DNA of 64,000 nt, taken from assembly GCF_002093625.1 (NCBI RefSeq), contig NZ_MRWD01000002.1, positions 111,643 through 175,642 of the forward strand, written 5' to 3'. The notes beneath the pieces were generated by a model. The model had not been told where the DNA came from, did no database searches, and saw only the letters and a list, made by a program, of their open reading frames with translations. The DNA comes from Rouxiella silvae (lineage in GTDB: Bacteria; Pseudomonadota; Gammaproteobacteria; Enterobacterales; Enterobacteriaceae). Below are positions 35,261 through 43,998 of this stretch, piece after piece. Numbering within the stretch: position 1 is the first letter of the stretch; each line of letters begins with the position of its first letter. Position numbers and translations under genes: made by a program.

Positions 35261-36949
35261 GTGATAGTGAATAAATCATCAAACGTGAGTCATCGACGGG
35301 GTGCAGACGTTCTTTTAGAAACGCTGCACAGCGAGGGCGTAGAGTACATTTTCGGCAATCCCGGCACGACGGAGCTGCCGTTGATGGATGCGCTTTTACG
35401 CAATCCAGCGCTGAAATATATTCTGGCACTGCAAGAGGCAAGCGCCGTTGCCATGGCGGATGGCTACGCGCAAGCCTCGGGAAAACCGGGCTTTTTGAAT
35501 CTGCATACCGCAGGTGGCCTGGGGCACGGTATGGGTAATTTGCTTAATGCCAAAGTGTCGCAAACGCCGCTGGTGGTCACGGCGGGGCAGCAGGACACGC
35601 GGCATTCAATCAGTGATCCGCTGCTGTATGATGATCTGATAAGCATTGCTTCACCGGCGGTAAAATGGGCGCAGGATGTTTCAAACGCCTCGCAGCTGCC
35701 AGTGCTGTTACGCCGCGCTTTTCACGATGCCAACGCGGCACCGAGTGGCCCGGTATTTCTCTCGTTGCCGATGGATATTATGGATCAACTGACCGACGTC
35801 AGCATCGGCGAAGGTTCTGACATTGACAGGCGAGCGATCGGCGGTTCTTTACCGCGGCTGGCTCAGGTTTTAGCACAGTGTACGCCCGGCAAGTTGGCGA
35901 TTATCGCCGGAGATGAAATTCACACCAGCCACGCGACGGCTGAAACTATCGAAGTTGCCGAACTGCTGGGTGCCCACGTCTATGGGTCATCCTGGCCCTC
36001 ACGCATTCCCTATCCCACATCACATGCGCTTTGGCGCGGCAATATGCCGACCACGGCGGCCGGAATAGCCGAGATCCTCAAGAACTACGAGGCAATTTTC
36101 GCGCTGGGTGGCAAGTCATTGATCACGATTTTGTATAGCGAAGGCCCAGCAGTTCCGGAGGGTTGCAGCGTTTACCAGCTTTCTGCCGATGTGAACGATT
36201 TAGGGCGATCGTATGCCACCAAGCTTTCCATCGTTGGCGATATCAAGGCCTCGCTGACTGCCTTTTTGCCAGCGTTGAAAGAAGCGACTGATGCCCATCG
36301 TCAACGGTATCGCGCCTTAATCAGCCAGGCAGCGGATGAGCGAAAATATGCTCGCGAACAGTTGGAAATCAGCGTGGCTGAAAAATTCTCTTTACCGACC
36401 ATCGCGCCAATTGTTGCCGCGCATGAGGTGGTGAGGGCGATTGGGCCCGATGTGGCGATTGTTGATGAAGCGCTGTGTGTTTCACCGCTGGTACGTAAGT
36501 TTTTAACCAGCCACAATTCAGGGCAGTATGCCTTTATGCGCGGTGGAGCATTGGGTTGGGGCATGCCCGCTGCTATTGGTTATTCTTTAGGGCTTGGCAA
36601 GCAGCCGGTTGTTTGCCTGGTAGGAGACGGCGCGGCTCTGTACTCTCCGCAGGCAATGTGGACGGCGGCGCACGAGAATTTGCCGATTACCTACGTGGTC
36701 ATGAATAATCAGGAATACAATATTCTGAAAAATTTTATGCGCAACCAGGCGCACTACTCTTCGGCGCAGACCAATACTTTTATCGCGATGGATATCGTTA
36801 ACCCGTGCATTGATTATTTGGCTTTGGCCCAGTCTATGGGATTGCCGGCCCAGCAGATCCGTCACGCTGGTGATATTGCGCCGGCTATTGAGGCGGCAAT
36901 TGCCAGCGGACGGCCAAATTTGATTGAAGTGATCGTTAGCGCCAATTAA
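35261..36949 (+). CDS. Benzoylformate decarboxylase-like ThDP enzyme
   Basis: A 562-residue thiamine-diphosphate enzyme closest in layout to benzoylformate decarboxylase. Catalytic Glu is in ILALQEASAVAMADGYA, and the Mg/ThDP motif is GDGAALYSP...VVMNN near residue 452. His70 of the P. putida enzyme is kept (NLHTAGG), but its Ser26 is Thr (GNPGTTELP) and its His281 region reads GGKSLITIL without a histidine. The true substrate may therefore be a different 2-oxo acid. GTG 35261 is used as start, with GGAG ten bases upstream. It stands alone, just outside the AT-rich segment that starts near 37.0 kb. Confidence 0.82.
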   Translation: MIVNKSSNVSHRRGADVLLETLHSEGVEYIFGNPGTTELPLMDALLRNPALKYILALQEASAVAMADGYAQASGKPGFLNLHTAGGLGHGMGNLLNAKVSQTPLVVTAGQQDTRHSISDPLLYDDLISIASPAVKWAQDVSNASQLPVLLRRAFHDANAAPSGPVFLSLPMDIMDQLTDVSIGEGSDIDRRAIGGSLPRLAQVLAQCTPGKLAIIAGDEIHTSHATAETIEVAELLGAHVYGSSWPSRIPYPTSHALWRGNMPTTAAGIAEILKNYEAIFALGGKSLITILYSEGPAVPEGCSVYQLSADVNDLGRSYATKLSIVGDIKASLTAFLPALKEATDAHRQRYRALISQAADERKYAREQLEISVAEKFSLPTIAPIVAAHEVVRAIGPDVAIVDEALCVSPLVRKFLTSHNSGQYAFMRGGALGWGMPAAIGYSLGLGKQPVVCLVGDGAALYSPQAMWTAAHENLPITYVVMNNQEYNILKNFMRNQAHYSSAQTNTFIAMDIVNPCIDYLALAQSMGLPAQQIRHAGDIAPAIEAAIASGRPNLIEVIVSAN

Positions 36950-36967
36950 ATCCGACCGGTTGAAAGT

Positions 36968-36998
36968 AAAAAGCCCGCGCAAGTTTCCTTGCGCGGCT
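36968..36998 (-). repeat. Left copy of the tRNA-Asn terminator sequence
   Basis: Bases 36968-36991 are identical over 24 positions to 43743-43766, which belongs to the terminator of tRNA-Asn. Read on the minus strand it is a hairpin (GCGCAAG / CTTGCGC core, GAAA loop) followed by GCTTTTT, so it can end transcripts coming from the MFS gene at 37073. The two direct copies bracket the AT-rich catabolic segment. Confidence 0.75.
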
Positions 36999-37072
36999 AA
37001 AAAGACGTCACTCGAAAAGGGACGCTCTGCGCTGCCTAAGCTGTTTATAACGACGAGGGAGAATACAAGCCA

Positions 37073-38299
37073 TCATGACATATCCATGATGCCCACTTCG
37101 GTCTCTTTCCTCTCGGTAATATGTAGGTAGCGACTTAATAACAGACCTATAACCAGCAGGCCCATAATAGAAATCGCCACAGCGTTCCAGCCGATTGAAG
37201 CAAAAACATAGCCATTCAGATAACCTATAATTGCCCCACCCGCGTAGTAACACAGGAGATAAAATGCGGTGGCTTGCCCTTTAGCATGCGGAGCATGAGA
37301 GCTGACCCAGGTCAATAATGTGGAATGTGATGAGAAAAAGGCCACAGAGAAGCAGATAATACCTAAAATAAATATTGGCAGGGTGGGGGAAATAAACGTC
37401 ATCAACGCGCCGCATAACATCATTATCAACAACAGGCTTAATGTATTCATTGAACCATAACGCATGGCCATTTTCGCTGAGAAGGGGGCCGCAAAAAAAG
37501 TGAGTGAAAAACTGATCGGAATAAGAGCGATCAGTGAATAAGGCAAGTGGTAAGGTTTGCCATGAAGATGGAAGGCCAGAAAGTTGAATGCAGAGGTGAA
37601 AGACCCAAAAATAATAAATCCAATAATAAAGCAGGCAGATATTTTAATATTAGTAAAATGTTCCCGTCCACCCTTTAACATCTGTGTCAGGTTAAGAGAA
37701 GGCGATGCGGTAAAATTTTTGGATGCGGGGAGAAAGATAAATACTAACAACGCCATCAGAAGCAAAACAGCGCTGAAGAAGCAGAAAATACTTCCTACAG
37801 AAATATGCTCCATCATCAGCGTTGCCAATACACGCCCAGACATACTTCCCAGTGAATTTCCAAAGATGAAGTAACCGGTGACGACCCCCGCTAATGCAGG
37901 TGAAACCTCTTCTGTAATGTAAACTGTAACGGCAGCGGTAATGCCACTGACGGCAATGCCCAACAAAGCACGATAAAATACCAATACGTGCCATGATGAC
38001 GTCGTCGCGCAAAGTAACGTCAGAATACCCCCAGCGAGCAGTGAAAAAACAATGATCTTTTTCCGTCCAAAACGGTCTGATAAACTGCCGCTAAACAGCA
38101 TGGCGAAAGCCAGGAAACCCACTTCTGCCGATAAGATTAAACCTACTTGGTTTAAAGGAATATTATACACTTCACTCAATTTTGGTAATAAAGCCTGAAT
38201 GGAATAGAGTGAAGCAAGTTCTGCCAAGCCGGATAAGGGTAAAATCAGCAGTAATGGGATATAGCGCCAAAGGCTATTATTAGCTAAGTACTTGTTCAT
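37073..38299 (-). CDS. MFS transporter, YnfM/AraJ-like
   Basis: A 408-residue major facilitator protein with about twelve membrane segments. The first loop motif GSLSDRFGRKKI and the later HSTLLTWVSSHAPHAKGQATAFYLLCYY block resemble E. coli YnfM. It is divergent from the LeuC-like gene across a 434-base AT-rich region and is the left-most gene of the segment bracketed by the tRNA-Asn terminator repeats. It probably imports or exports the compound metabolised by the divergent operon. Confidence 0.88.
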   Translation of the reverse strand: MNKYLANNSLWRYIPLLLILPLSGLAELASLYSIQALLPKLSEVYNIPLNQVGLILSAEVGFLAFAMLFSGSLSDRFGRKKIIVFSLLAGGILTLLCATTSSWHVLVFYRALLGIAVSGITAAVTVYITEEVSPALAGVVTGYFIFGNSLGSMSGRVLATLMMEHISVGSIFCFFSAVLLLMALLVFIFLPASKNFTASPSLNLTQMLKGGREHFTNIKISACFIIGFIIFGSFTSAFNFLAFHLHGKPYHLPYSLIALIPISFSLTFFAAPFSAKMAMRYGSMNTLSLLLIMMLCGALMTFISPTLPIFILGIICFSVAFFSSHSTLLTWVSSHAPHAKGQATAFYLLCYYAGGAIIGYLNGYVFASIGWNAVAISIMGLLVIGLLLSRYLHITERKETEVGIMDMS

Positions 38300-38733
38300 T
38301 TACTTCTCCCGTGGGTTTCAGGATTAATGATAAAGGTAATCACTGAGGTTTAACCTGACATCTTCAAAGCCTATTAAAAAACCATTTTTTTATTATTGAT
38401 ATTCATCACATATTTTTTTACGTCTGTATTTAATGCGTGTTTAAATGAATTACGATCCGTGCAGTTAATTTCAATCACAACAGGGGTTGCATGAATTATT
38501 ATAATTAAGGCAAGAGAGGTTAGTCACATTTATCTTAATAAAAGCGGAGGTAAATAAAGTTAAAAATAAAAGCCTTATTATCTATGGAGATGCAGTATGC
38601 ACGATTCGTGTTTGTTATAACCACGTATGTGCACCACGGTTTATATTTCATTTTCTTAAAGCATGAGTATTATTAAAAATAAAGCACTCTGCCAAGGTGC
38701 TTTCCCTTTAAACCGGCACCAAGGTGAATTTCA
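38300..38733. other. AT-rich divergent promoter region of the catabolic segment
   Basis: About 434 bases between the divergent MFS and LeuC-like genes, very AT-rich and with many short A and T runs (about 38385-38680). It must hold both promoters and probably the binding site of the LysR regulator encoded at 42675. I could not pick a convincing operator. A short plus-strand ORF that starts at 38663 overlaps the LeuC-like gene out of frame and is not credible. Confidence 0.5.
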
Positions 38734-40155
38734 ATGTCTGCTAAAACGCTTTACGATAAAATTGTCGATTCCCACATTGTTCGTCGGTTGGATGATGAAG
38801 GGAGTGTCCTCCTTTATATCGACCGTTCGATCCTCAATGAATATACCAGTCCGCAGGCTTTTAGCGGACTCCGTGAAGCCAACAGAAAGGTATGGAAACC
38901 TTCGGCTACGCTTTTGAACGTTGATCACGTCAATCCCACACGGCCTGAAAGAACGCCTGAAATGACCGATCCCGGCGGGGAGCTTCAGGTGAGATATTTT
39001 GAAGAAAACAGTCGTGATTTTGAGATGGAACTCTTCGACGTTATGGATAAACGCCAGGGAATTGAACATGTTGTTGCTCATGAACAGGGACTGGTTATGC
39101 CGGGCATGGTGATCGCCGCAGGAGATAGTCATACGACAACCTACGGCGCTTTTGGCGCTCTGGGATTCGGCATTGGGACGTCTGAAATTGAGCACATGCT
39201 GGCCACACAGACCTTGGTATATAAAAAGCTTAAAGCGATGCGCGTGTTGGTTCAGGGAAAACTGCCTGCCGCGACCGTAGCAAAAGATATCATCATGTTG
39301 TTGATTGAGCAGATTGGAGCCGATGGTGCCACAGGTTACGCGATTGAATTTTCTGGCCAGACTATCGCCGATCTTAGCGTTGAAGGACGCATGACGATAT
39401 GCAACATGGCGGTGGAGGCCGGTGCCAGAGGGGCGTTTATGGCGCCAGACGAGAAAGTATTTAGCTATATTCAGGATGCGCCGCGTGTGCCAAAAGGCGC
39501 GCTATGGGAACAGGCAGTGGATCACTGGCGGCAGCTACGCAGTGACGACGACGCGATATTTGATAAAGAAATTACGCTGAACTGTGCCGATATGGCGCCG
39601 AAGGTGACGTGGGGAATTAGTCCAGACCAGGCGGGAAGTATTACAGACCGTGTGCCCAATCCGGCAGATGAAAAGAACCTGTCTAAAAAGCGTGATATGG
39701 AAATGGCGCTACGCTACATGGACCTAAAACCTGGGACGCCATTTACTCAAATTCCTATCACTCATGCTTTTATCGGCTCCTGCACCAATGGCCGCATTGA
39801 AGATCTTCGTGAAGTTGCGAATGTGCTAAAGAATAAGAAAATTTCTGAACACGTGCAGGGAATTATTGTACCTGGTTCAACTCAGGTGCGGGAAAGAGCC
39901 GAGCAGGAAGGATTAGCGAAAATCTTTATTGAGGCAGGATTTGAATGGCGGCAGTCTGGTTGTTCAATGTGTCTGGCTATGAATGAGGATGTATTAAGCC
40001 TGGGCGATCGTTGTGCATCCAGTACCAACCGCAACTTTGCCGGGCGTCAGGGCGCAGGCGCGAGAACACACTTGATGAGCCCCGCAATGGTGGCCGCAGC
40101 GGCTATCACTGGCCACCTTGCCGACGTTCGCCTGCTGATTAAAGAGGGGTGTTAA
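38734..40155 (+). CDS. Aconitase-family hydro-lyase large subunit (LeuC-like)
   Basis: A 473-residue protein resembling the large subunit of isopropylmalate dehydratase. The three cluster cysteines for a [4Fe-4S] centre are present in AFIGSCTNGRIEDLR and SGCSMCLAMNED. VAHEQGLVMPGM and GDSHTTTYGAFGALGFGIGTSEIEHMLATQ-type blocks follow the family. It is not in a leuABCD context; it starts a catabolic operon with a LeuD-like subunit, an FAH-family enzyme and a hydrolase. The substrate may be a substituted malate/maleate such as citraconate or dimethylmaleate; the choice is open. The region is AT-richer than its flanks. Confidence 0.9.
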   Translation: MSAKTLYDKIVDSHIVRRLDDEGSVLLYIDRSILNEYTSPQAFSGLREANRKVWKPSATLLNVDHVNPTRPERTPEMTDPGGELQVRYFEENSRDFEMELFDVMDKRQGIEHVVAHEQGLVMPGMVIAAGDSHTTTYGAFGALGFGIGTSEIEHMLATQTLVYKKLKAMRVLVQGKLPAATVAKDIIMLLIEQIGADGATGYAIEFSGQTIADLSVEGRMTICNMAVEAGARGAFMAPDEKVFSYIQDAPRVPKGALWEQAVDHWRQLRSDDDAIFDKEITLNCADMAPKVTWGISPDQAGSITDRVPNPADEKNLSKKRDMEMALRYMDLKPGTPFTQIPITHAFIGSCTNGRIEDLREVANVLKNKKISEHVQGIIVPGSTQVRERAEQEGLAKIFIEAGFEWRQSGCSMCLAMNEDVLSLGDRCASSTNRNFAGRQGAGARTHLMSPAMVAAAAITGHLADVRLLIKEGC

Positions 40156-40157
40156 TT

Positions 40158-40766
40158 ATGGAACCGTTTAAAATCGTCAATGGGCTGGTTGCCCCCATGA
40201 TGTCCGCGAATATCGATACCGATGTCATCATGCCCAAACAATTTCTGAAAGGTATCGACAGGCAGGGTCTAGACAGAGGTGTGTTCTTTGACCTGCGTTT
40301 CAAAGCCGACGGCGAACCTGATAATAATTTTGTATTGAATAAAATGGGGTGGAAAAATGCCTCATTTCTACTGGTTGGGCCTAATTTTGGCTGCGGCTCC
40401 AGTCGTGAACATGCGGTGTGGGGGCTTAAGCAGTTGGGAGTCCGTGCATTAATCGGCAGTAGCTTTGCCGGTATTTTCAACGATAACTGCCAAAGAAACG
40501 GTGTGCTCACTATCGAACTTGATGTGTCTTCCATCAGTCAGCTTGAAGCGATTGCCGTCGACCCACAAAAGAACAGTTTGACGATAGATCTAGAACAACA
40601 GCGTATTATTAGCGCAGCAAGTGAAATTCAGTTCAATATAGATGAATTAAAGAGAAAAATGCTATTAGAGGGGCTGGATTTCATTGATTACACGTTGCAG
40701 TATCAAAATGATATTCGTAGTTTTGAACACCAGCATCTGTCTGACAATCCTTGGCTAGTCTGCTGA
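40158..40766 (+). CDS. Aconitase-family hydro-lyase small subunit (LeuD-like)
   Basis: A 202-residue swivelling-domain subunit that completes the LeuC-like enzyme. It has NIDTDVIMPKQFL at the start, VFFDLRF, and the strong family motif NFGCGSSREHAVWGL near residue 76. ATG 40158 is chosen for AGAGGGG eight bases upstream; it lies just 2 bases after the LeuC-like stop, so the subunits are made in step. An in-frame GTG nine bases earlier is less likely. Confidence 0.91.
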   Translation: MEPFKIVNGLVAPMMSANIDTDVIMPKQFLKGIDRQGLDRGVFFDLRFKADGEPDNNFVLNKMGWKNASFLLVGPNFGCGSSREHAVWGLKQLGVRALIGSSFAGIFNDNCQRNGVLTIELDVSSISQLEAIAVDPQKNSLTIDLEQQRIISAASEIQFNIDELKRKMLLEGLDFIDYTLQYQNDIRSFEHQHLSDNPWLVC

Positions 40767-40795
40767 CTGTTCATTGCCATGATTAAGGTCAAGAA

Positions 40796-41662
40796 ATGAA
40801 ACTAATTAATTTCCTCCATCAGAATAGTGAAAAGTATGGGATTTTAAAACCTACGGGCGTTATTGATCTCAAAAAATTAATGGGTGATGAATACCCAAGT
40901 TTACTGTCATTGTTGCAAGGAAATGCGCTTTCAATTGCTCGGGACTATCAAAATAATGCTACTGATATTTCTTTGGATCAGATTATTTATCTTCCGGTCA
41001 TTAATAACCCGAAAAAAATTATCTGTGCGGGAATGAATTATGCGGATAAGCGCATTGAGTTTAATGAGTCAAATCCTGCACCGACGCTCTTTGTAAGATT
41101 TGCTGATAGCCAGACTGGGCATAATAATCCTGTCTTAAAGCCTGAGAATACTGCTGAGTTTGATTATGAAGGTGAACTCGCGGTTATTATGGGTAGACCC
41201 TGTTTTCACGTCAGTGCCGCCGATGCGCTAAATTATGTCGCAGGTTATAGCTGTTATATGGATGGCTCGGTACGCGACTGGCAACATTCGTGGTATACCG
41301 CAGGCAAAAACTGGCCTTCGACAGGTGCTTTTGGCCCCAATCTGACAACGTGTGATGAAATCCCAGATCCTCAGGTTCTCAATTTGCGTACTTTACTTAA
41401 TGGGCGCGTTGTGCAGAGTGATAATACGGCAAACATGATCCATCGGGTTGCGGATTTGATTGCTTACATCAGTACCTTCACCCCACTTTCTGCCGGAGAC
41501 GTAATTCTTACCGGTTCCCCCGGCGGTGTGGGTAAAAAACACGTACCGCCATTATTTCTCCAGCCGGGTGACGTCATTGAGGTTGAAATTGAGTGCATTG
41601 GTAGGTTAACGAATACGGTCAGTGAAGTCAGACTGATAGATGAAGTTAAAACAGTCGCCTGA
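40796..41662 (+). CDS. Fumarylacetoacetate hydrolase (FAH) family protein
   Basis: A 288-residue FAH-fold enzyme. The metal-binding acidic residues are seen in DYEGELAVIMG and YMDGSVRDWQ, and the substrate-loop stretch PSTGAFGPNL and the end motif ILTGSPGGVG are in place. Family members are C-C hydrolases, decarboxylases, dehydratases or hydratases acting on 2-oxo acids. It follows the LeuD-like gene by 29 bases. A hydration-then-cleavage sequence on a dicarboxylic acid is a reasonable inference, but the exact reaction is not known. Confidence 0.88.
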   Translation: MKLINFLHQNSEKYGILKPTGVIDLKKLMGDEYPSLLSLLQGNALSIARDYQNNATDISLDQIIYLPVINNPKKIICAGMNYADKRIEFNESNPAPTLFVRFADSQTGHNNPVLKPENTAEFDYEGELAVIMGRPCFHVSAADALNYVAGYSCYMDGSVRDWQHSWYTAGKNWPSTGAFGPNLTTCDEIPDPQVLNLRTLLNGRVVQSDNTANMIHRVADLIAYISTFTPLSAGDVILTGSPGGVGKKHVPPLFLQPGDVIEVEIECIGRLTNTVSEVRLIDEVKTVA

Positions 41663-41702
41663 TGAGTTATCATCGAAGAGAGAACAGGGTATTAATATTC
41701 CT

Positions 41703-42620
41703 ATGAACAAATCAGAAAATATCGTTATCGTCGATAACTCTCCATTTATTGCAGATTTTGTTCTGCAAGACGTAACATTACCTAATGGTATCGTGCTACG
41801 CGTTGCAGTTGGCGGAAAAGGGGCGCCGTTGATTTTACTGCATGGGCATCCTCAAAATCATGTGACCTGGAGAAAAATAGCCCCGACGCTGGCAAAAGAT
41901 TTCACCGTAATACTTCCCGATCTGCGGGGCTATGGCGACAGTGATAAACCGGCGGGAGATGAGATTCATCGTAATTACTCGAAGAAAGTAATGGCCCAAG
42001 ATATTGCTTTGTTAATGGATATATTAGGTTTTGATACGTTTTCATTTGTCGGGCACGATCGCGGCGGGCGCGTGGGTCACCGTTTGGCTCTGGACTATCC
42101 TGAACGGGTCAATCGTTGCGTGTTTATTGATATTGCGCCGACGGCTACAATGTATGCCATGACAGAAAAGACCTTTGCGACCCAATATTTTTGGTGGTTT
42201 TTTCTGATACAGCCTGCGCCACTGCCTGAAACGATGATCGGATATGACCCGAAACTCTTCCTTTATAAGCATCTTGATGGCCAACTTAAAACACCGGATG
42301 CCACTGAACCCCATATCAGGGCAGAGTATTTACGATGCTATAGCAACCCGGCCATGTTACATGCGGTATGTGAAGATTACCGTGCAGCCGCAACCATCGA
42401 TCTGGAAGATGACGCAAGTGACAGTGAACTGAGGATTTCCTGTCCGTTGCAAGTGTTATGGGGGCAAAAAGGGACAGTAGGGCAGCTGTATGACGTAATA
42501 AGTACCTGGCAAGACAAAGCTGACAACGTCCAGGGAATGGCTTTACCCTGTGGGCATTCGCCGCACGAAGAGATACCTGATAAAATGTTAGACGCACTCC
42601 TGCCGTTTTTGAATGCCTGA
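41703..42620 (+). CDS. Alpha/beta hydrolase, haloacetate-dehalogenase-like
   Basis: A 305-residue alpha/beta hydrolase. The oxyanion segment is LLHGHPQNHVTW, the nucleophile Asp sits in GHDRGGRVGHRLALDYPERV, and the base His is in CGHSPHEE. The pattern D-R-x-x-R matches the carboxylate-binding arginines of fluoroacetate dehalogenase as I remember it. The following QYFWWFFLIQPAPLPE aligns with that enzyme, except that its halide-pocket His is a Trp here, so defluorination is doubtful. ATG 41703 is preferred; the longer frame from 41640 overlaps the FAH gene. It closes the catabolic operon. Confidence 0.85.
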   Translation: MNKSENIVIVDNSPFIADFVLQDVTLPNGIVLRVAVGGKGAPLILLHGHPQNHVTWRKIAPTLAKDFTVILPDLRGYGDSDKPAGDEIHRNYSKKVMAQDIALLMDILGFDTFSFVGHDRGGRVGHRLALDYPERVNRCVFIDIAPTATMYAMTEKTFATQYFWWFFLIQPAPLPETMIGYDPKLFLYKHLDGQLKTPDATEPHIRAEYLRCYSNPAMLHAVCEDYRAAATIDLEDDASDSELRISCPLQVLWGQKGTVGQLYDVISTWQDKADNVQGMALPCGHSPHEEIPDKMLDALLPFLNA

Positions 42621-42674
42621 CGCTCGTTGATCCTGGTTTTCCGTTGAAATCAATCGAGCATGGTTTGATATAAG

Positions 42675-43619
42675 ATGAGTAATACTATGAGCGCGCAAGA
42701 AAATAAAATAACCCACTGGCCGTTAATTGAAGATCTGCATGTTTTTTTAACTATCGCTAGAAATAAGAGTTTTTCTCGCGCGGCATCTGAACTCGGACTT
42801 TCGCCTTCTTATATCAGTAAAAGAATCAATATACTGGAGAAACATTTAGATACACGACTGTTTTTCAGAAATAATAGAACGATGCGTTTAACGCCAGATG
42901 GTGAAAAAGCACTATCCGGTGCGATGAGTGTCATCAGCAGCATGGATAAGTTTGTCTCTGATTTAGCAGAGTGGCGTGATTCTATTATCGGATCAATAAA
43001 CATAAGCTGCTCTTTCGGTTTCGGATTGTCTCACATTTCTGACGCAGTTTCTGAATTGTCAAAAATATATCCAGCATTAAATATTAAACTGACACTGTCA
43101 GATCGTGAGGTTGATTTGGTAGAAGAGGATGTTGATATAGAAATTCGTATCGGGGAGGATATAAAGGATCTCTATATAGCTAAGTTGTTATTTGAAAACA
43201 AACGGATAGTCTGTGCGTCACCTGCGTATATTGCTACCTACGGTATGCCGGAAACGATAAGTGATTTACATAAACATCGCTGTCTTTTTATTCAGGAGCG
43301 CAACGCGTCGTTTGGGCTTTGGTCATTAACCAACGGCAGCGATATTATGCAGGTCCACGTGAAAAACAAGCTGTCCTCAAATAGCGGGGGCGTGGTGCTT
43401 AACTGGGCATTGAAAGGGCACGGGATTGCACTGCGTTCTCTCTGGGATGTGCAAAAGCATCTTGCATCCGGTGAGCTAATCCATGTTCTACCGCAGTGGT
43501 ATCAAAATGCGAATATTTCAGCTGTCTATTCGACGCGTCCATCCGGGTCGGCCAGATTAAAGGTATGCATTGATTTTTTAGTGCAATATTTTAGAGAAAA
43601 TCCGCCGTTACACCTTTAG
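42675..43619 (+). CDS. LysR-family regulator of the catabolic segment
   Basis: A 314-residue LysR-type regulator. The helix-turn-helix (about residues 19-75) reads FSRAASELGLSPSYISKRINILE, and the effector domain spans about 105-300 (GSINISCSFGFGLSHIS). It resembles the single-locus activators of the AaeR/DmlR group. It lies 54 bases after the hydrolase gene on the same strand rather than divergent from it, unlike the other LysR genes here. Base use is low in G+C: 20/60 at 42721-42780 and 19/60 at 43141-43200 by hand count. It most likely controls the MFS and LeuC-like divergent genes. Confidence 0.9.
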   Translation: MSNTMSAQENKITHWPLIEDLHVFLTIARNKSFSRAASELGLSPSYISKRINILEKHLDTRLFFRNNRTMRLTPDGEKALSGAMSVISSMDKFVSDLAEWRDSIIGSINISCSFGFGLSHISDAVSELSKIYPALNIKLTLSDREVDLVEEDVDIEIRIGEDIKDLYIAKLLFENKRIVCASPAYIATYGMPETISDLHKHRCLFIQERNASFGLWSLTNGSDIMQVHVKNKLSSNSGGVVLNWALKGHGIALRSLWDVQKHLASGELIHVLPQWYQNANISAVYSTRPSGSARLKVCIDFLVQYFRENPPLHL

Positions 43620-43742
43620 CACTCGTTGACGATAAGTGGTTGCGCTATCGCCAGGAAAGAAGACGGCACACACCCTAATCGACCTCAATGACCCCCAATC
43701 AGACCCACCCTTCTTCTCGATAGGCATGGGGAGCTGAAAAGC

Positions 43743-43777
43743 AAAAAGCCCGCGCAAGTTTCCTTGTGCGGGCTTTT
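43743..43777 (-). terminator. tRNA-Asn terminator, right copy of the 24-base repeat
   Basis: On the minus strand this hairpin (GCCCGCACAAG / CTTGCGCGGGC with a GAAA loop, followed by TTTTT) lies eight bases past the tRNA-Asn 3' end. Bases 43743-43766 are identical to 36968-36991. It also blocks transcripts from the LysR gene on the plus strand (TTTTC). Confidence 0.88.
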
Positions 43778-43784
43778 CTAAATT

Positions 43785-43860
43785 TGGCTCCTCTGACTGG
43801 ACTCGAACCAGTGACATACGGATTAACAGTCCGCCGTTCTACCGACTGAACTACAGAGGA
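43785..43860 (-). tRNA. tRNA-Asn (anticodon GTT)
   Basis: A 76-base tRNA gene on the minus strand with an encoded CCA end. The acceptor stem TCCTCTG pairs with CAGAGGA, the anticodon loop holds GTT in ACTGTTAATCC, and the T-loop is GGTTCGAGTCC. It agrees throughout with the enteric tRNA-Asn as I remember it. tRNA-Asn genes are frequent integration points for islands in enterobacteria. Confidence 0.98.
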
Positions 43861-43878
43861 ATCGTGTGAACGGGGCGA

Positions 43879-43907
43879 ATATTAACGGGGGGAGCCGTGC
43901 TTGTCAA
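43879..43907 (-). promoter_or_regulatory. Promoter of tRNA-Asn
   Basis: On the minus strand a perfect -35 TTGACA (43907-43902), a 17-base spacer and a -10 TAATAT (43884-43879), followed by a GC-rich discriminator (TCGCCCCG). This is the layout of a strong, growth-rate-controlled stable-RNA promoter. Confidence 0.9.
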
Positions 43908-43998
43908 AGCTCTTTCTTCATAAGGTCGTCTAAGTGTTGAAGAAATCGGCAAAACCGGCGTTTATCGCCCATAACTGGATAAAACGACAACAGAGGCG

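Noticed and set aside
36992..37072. A second tRNA-Asn or tRNA fragment beside the left terminator copy
   Set aside because: Only the terminator hairpin is duplicated; no acceptor-stem or T-loop sequence follows it, so an attachment-site duplication of the tRNA end is not shown.
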